This document shows, in pieces, positions 61,232-64,000 of a DNA stretch of 64,000 bases. The stretch is from Slackia sp. (GTDB taxonomy: Bacteria > Actinomycetota > Coriobacteriia > Anaerosomatales > Anaerosomataceae): contig DYEA01000007.1 in the NCBI GenBank assembly GCA_020725885.1, positions 310,001 through 374,000 of the forward strand, in the 5' to 3' direction. The stretch's first letter is position 1. Each line of letters opens with the position of its first letter. The position numbers and the translations under genes were made by a program. The notes beneath the pieces were generated by a model. The model searched no databases. It saw nothing but the letters and a program-made list of their open reading frames with translations, and was not told where the DNA came from.

Positions 61232-62938
61232 TTACCGTGCTGGTTGTGGCTCCAGGACCTCCTGCACCAGCAGCCGCACGCGCTCGCGACCGCGCCAGGT
61301 CGAGCGCTCGACAGACGCGATGACGTCGGCGGCGCCGAGGCGTCCGAGACCCGCGATGTCAGGGCACCGGAACATGATCGCCTCGATGCCCGACGTTCCG
61401 TCGGCCACTTGCATGACGGCGTGCTGCCCTGTCGGCCCCACCGGACGGCACTGGTCGAGCCGCACGCCTGCTAGTGCGAAGACCGGACGCGGGTTGCCGA
61501 ACCCGAACGGCTCGAGCAGGTCGAGATCCGCCGCGCTCGCGATGTCTATGTCGCCCAGAGCGACCACGCCATCGACAAGAGTCGCCCTGGGCGGAAGCGC
61601 CGCGTAGGCGGGAGCCAGCGCCTCTTGTGCGGCGCTTCGGAACTCGGCCAGCCGCTCTGCAGGAAGCGCGAACCCGACGGCCGCCTCGTGGCCGCCGAAT
61701 CTGTCGAGCATGCCGCGGACCTCGCCGAGCGCGCCGTGCAGGTCCAGGCCGGGCACGGAGCGGCCCGAGCCCACCGCGACGCCGTCCTCGACGCACAGCA
61801 CGAGCGCGGGGATCCCGAAGCGCTGCGCGAGCCGCGAGGCCACGATGCCGCGGACGCCGTCGTGCCATCCCTCCCCCGCGACCACGATCAGCGGCGGCTC
61901 CGGGCCGCCGTCGGCCTCGATGAGCTCCATCGCCTGCCTGAAGACCGACAGCTCCACGACCTGACGCGACCGGTTGTGCTCGTCGAGCGTTCGCGCGATG
62001 CTTCTCGCTTCGTCCTCGTCTTCGGTCATCAGCAGCCTGAGCGCCAAGACCGGGTCCGCCATGCGGCCGGCGGCGTTCAGCCGCGGGCCGAGCGCGAACG
62101 CCACCCGCTCCGAGGTCACCTGCGCGACGTCGATGCTGGCTGCCTCGGCGAGCGCGAGCACGCCGAGGCGCGGGCTCGTCCGCATCCGCTCGAGGCCAGC
62201 GGCGACAAGCGCGCGGTTCGGGCCCAGCAGCGGCACGATGTCCGCGATGGTGCCGAGCGTCGCCAGGTCGAGGTACTCGAGCCACGACGACCCGTCACCG
62301 AGACGCTCGCCCACGGCTTTCGCCAATGCGAGCGCGACGCCCGCTCCCGAGAGCTCCGGGCCGCCTGCGGCGAGCTTCGGGTCGGCGACCGGCACGCCCG
62401 CAGGCAGCCCGTCGCCAGGCTCGTGGTGGTCGGTGACGACGACGTCGACGCCAGCTGCCAGCAGCGCGTCCACCTCGGCCTTCGACGACACGCCGCAGTC
62501 CACGGTCACCACCAGTTCAGGCCGTTTGGCGAGCACGCGCTCGATGGCCGCCTGCGACAGGCCGTACCCCTCGTTGACGCGGTGCGGAACGACAGCGCCG
62601 GCCTTTCCGCCGAACGAGCGCAGCGCGAGCGTGAGCAGCCCGGCCGCCGACACGCCGTCGAGATCGAAGTCTCCGAAGACGATGACGCGCTCGCGCTCGC
62701 GCACCGCCCGCGCGACCCGCTCCGCCGCCTCGTCGAGCCCCGGGATCGCGCCAGCGTCAGGCCAGTCCCGCGCAAGCGACGGCTCCAGGAACGCGCACGC
62801 CCGCTCCGGAGAATCGAACCCGCGAGCCGCGAGCGCCCACGCCGCGAGCCGCGACACGCCGAGCTCGCGCGAGAGCGCTTCGACCACCGCCGGCTCGACC
62901 TCGCGCCTCAAGCGCCATATTCTCTCGGTCTGCTGCAC
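61232..62938 (-). CDS. recJ: Single-stranded-DNA-specific exonuclease RecJ
   Basis: This 568-residue DHH/DHHA1 5'-3' exonuclease has motif I GDFDLDGVSA, then VTVDCGVSSKAEVD, VVTDHHEPGDG (DHH), and LGPRLNAAGRMADP in the core. DHHA1 VVAGEGWHDGVRGIVASRLA follows, then the OB-like C-terminal domain. It starts at a GTG (62938). The usual next gene apt, between recJ and rel, is absent. Confidence 0.95.
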   Translation of the reverse strand: MQQTERIWRLRREVEPAVVEALSRELGVSRLAAWALAARGFDSPERACAFLEPSLARDWPDAGAIPGLDEAAERVARAVRERERVIVFGDFDLDGVSAAGLLTLALRSFGGKAGAVVPHRVNEGYGLSQAAIERVLAKRPELVVTVDCGVSSKAEVDALLAAGVDVVVTDHHEPGDGLPAGVPVADPKLAAGGPELSGAGVALALAKAVGERLGDGSSWLEYLDLATLGTIADIVPLLGPNRALVAAGLERMRTSPRLGVLALAEAASIDVAQVTSERVAFALGPRLNAAGRMADPVLALRLLMTEDEDEARSIARTLDEHNRSRQVVELSVFRQAMELIEADGGPEPPLIVVAGEGWHDGVRGIVASRLAQRFGIPALVLCVEDGVAVGSGRSVPGLDLHGALGEVRGMLDRFGGHEAAVGFALPAERLAEFRSAAQEALAPAYAALPPRATLVDGVVALGDIDIASAADLDLLEPFGFGNPRPVFALAGVRLDQCRPVGPTGQHAVMQVADGTSGIEAIMFRCPDIAGLGRLGAADVIASVERSTWRGRERVRLLVQEVLEPQPAR

Positions 62939-63006
62939 CCGTGCATCCTAACGCAGGGGGCCGACACGCTTTCGCGCATCGGCCCCGTGAGATCTCGAGA
63001 AGCGAG

Positions 63007-63933
63007 CTACGACGCCTTCGCGCCGGCCTGCTCCCGCTTCTTGCGGAGCGCCTGGTAGCGCGGCTCCGTCTCTTTCCACATCGCGTAGACGGTGCTCGCC
63101 ACGCCGACCGACGAGTACGCGCCCGAAAGCATGCCGGCCAGCAGCGCGAACGCGAAGTCTTTGAGCGTCTCGCCGCCGAACACGAACAGCATCGTGACCG
63201 GGATGATCGACGTCAGGCTCGTGTTGATCCAGCGCGTGAGCACCTGGTTGATGGACTCGTTCGCGGCCTCGGTGAACGTCTGCTTGACGAGCGTGCGCGT
63301 GTTCTCGCGGATGCGGTGGAACACGACGATCGTGTCGTACAGCGAATAACCGAGGATCGTGAGCAGCGCCGCGATGGTATTCGGCGTCACCTCCCGGCCA
63401 GCGACCGCGTAGATGCCGAGCACGATGAGCGCGTCGTGCACGAGCGCGAGCACGGCCGTGACCGACATCTTGTACTCGAACCGCACCGATATGTAGAAGA
63501 GGATCGCGAGTATCGAGATGGCGAGCGCGGTGAGCGCGCTTCGCGTCACGCTGCGGCCCCAGCCCGGGCCGATCGTGGTGACGGTGACCTCCTGCTCGGG
63601 CAGCCCGAGGTCCTTGACCACCTTCAAGAACGCGTCCTCGGCCTTCTGCGGGTCGGACTCGGCGGTGCGCACGAGGAACGCTCCGTCTTGGGTCGTCTGG
63701 ATGCTTGCATTGCGCGCCTCAGGCACGCCCGCGCCTTCGAGCGCCTTGCGCACCTGCTCGGCGGTGACGCCCGGCTTCGCGGTGAGCGTCATGACGGTGC
63801 CGCCCTGGAACTCGATGCCGAACACGAGGCCTTTGAAGATGAGCGCCGCGATGCTGATCGCGATCAACACGCCAGAGACCGCGAAGAACACGTTGCGCTT
63901 GCCGAGGAAGTCGAAGTCCATGCGCTTACGCAT
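63007..63933 (-). CDS. secF: Protein translocase subunit SecF
   Basis: This 308-residue SecF has six membrane helices: the first at about 14-34, a periplasmic P1 domain (about 38-130, FGIEFQGGTVMTL), then helices 2-6 from about 135. The RND-type segments VLALVHDALIVLG and LTILGYSLYDTIVVFHRIREN are diagnostic. It works with SecD to complete protein export using the proton motive force. It overlaps secD by eight bases. Confidence 0.96.
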   Translation of the reverse strand: MRKRMDFDFLGKRNVFFAVSGVLIAISIAALIFKGLVFGIEFQGGTVMTLTAKPGVTAEQVRKALEGAGVPEARNASIQTTQDGAFLVRTAESDPQKAEDAFLKVVKDLGLPEQEVTVTTIGPGWGRSVTRSALTALAISILAILFYISVRFEYKMSVTAVLALVHDALIVLGIYAVAGREVTPNTIAALLTILGYSLYDTIVVFHRIRENTRTLVKQTFTEAANESINQVLTRWINTSLTSIIPVTMLFVFGGETLKDFAFALLAGMLSGAYSSVGVASTVYAMWKETEPRYQALRKKREQAGAKAS

Positions 63934-64000
63934 CCTGGCCCCCCTTCACGCCGAAGAGGCCAGGCGCCTTCGGCACCACGCTCTCCGCGAGGAGCACCAC
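63926..64000 (-). CDS. secD: Protein translocase subunit SecD, C-terminal end (partial)
   Basis: The last 24 codons of a gene entering from the right edge, ending LFGVKGGQDA at a TAA within the secF start. It is identified as secD mainly by the fixed secD-secF order; the visible residues (end of a helix followed by a short polar tail) fit. Confidence 0.7.
   Translation of the reverse strand: MVLLAESVVPKAPGLFGVKGGQDA

Overview
The window is a 64 kb piece of a GC-rich chromosome with dense, tightly overlapping genes. Gene content suggests a deep-branching actinobacterium, possibly Coriobacteriia or a relative. The actinobacterial signs are the SteA-like and MctB-like pair beside recN-nadK-tlyA, the aroC-aroKB-aroQ-pepP-efp order, and a SigB/F-type sigma factor with an RsbW-like partner. 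The multihaem cytochrome and type IV pili fit an anaerobic or sediment lifestyle. The lineage is an inference; no rRNA gene is present. Apart from one small glycosyltransferase and the tail of the gene before it at the left edge, every gene lies on the minus strand.

Layout in the direction of transcription, from right to left. (1) 64000-58.3 kb: secD (tail), secF, recJ, relA and an MBL-fold hydrolase. (2) 58.2-52.0 kb: a secreted cytochrome with 19 CXXCH motifs, directly followed by the System II cytochrome c assembly genes resB and ccsB, a lipoprotein and a small membrane protein. (3) 51.9-45.6 kb: hisS, aspS, a small membrane protein, a candidate structured RNA at 48311-48484, a thioredoxin-fold lipoprotein, rarA, a DUF948-like protein, and an rsbW-like/sigma pair. 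(4) 45.6-35.7 kb: an AI-2E family permease, alaS, ruvX, mltG, an ABC exporter pair, a TPR-like protein, yqeG and aroE. (5) 35.7-17.6 kb: a complete type IV pilus cluster. It has two PilB-type ATPases, PilT, PilC, a major pilin, prepilin peptidase, three large or minor prepilin-like proteins and PilM-N-O-P. Between the two PilB genes sits a control module: a roadblock protein, a DUF4388 protein, a small Ras-like GTPase and a single-pass membrane protein. (6) 17.5-12.6 kb: aroC, a fused aroK-aroB, aroQ, an Xaa-Pro peptidase and efp. (7) 12.5-0.8 kb: a carboxyltransferase fused to an AccB-type biotin carrier, accC, asp23, nusB, xseB, dxs, tlyA, nadK, recN, a steA-like gene and an mctB-like gene.

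The window therefore combines conserved housekeeping synteny blocks with two accessory systems: the pilus machine with its GTPase module, and the multihaem cytochrome with its own maturation genes. The most interesting observations are these. There is a candidate structured RNA whose helices need G-U pairs on the minus strand. The accB slot holds a carboxyltransferase-biotin carrier fusion. The pilus control module includes three proteins with MshEN-like tandem motifs, suggesting cyclic di-GMP input. No tRNA, rRNA, CRISPR array or insertion sequence was found, and no gene-free stretch exceeds 300 bases; the longest is 48283-48530, which holds the RNA candidate.
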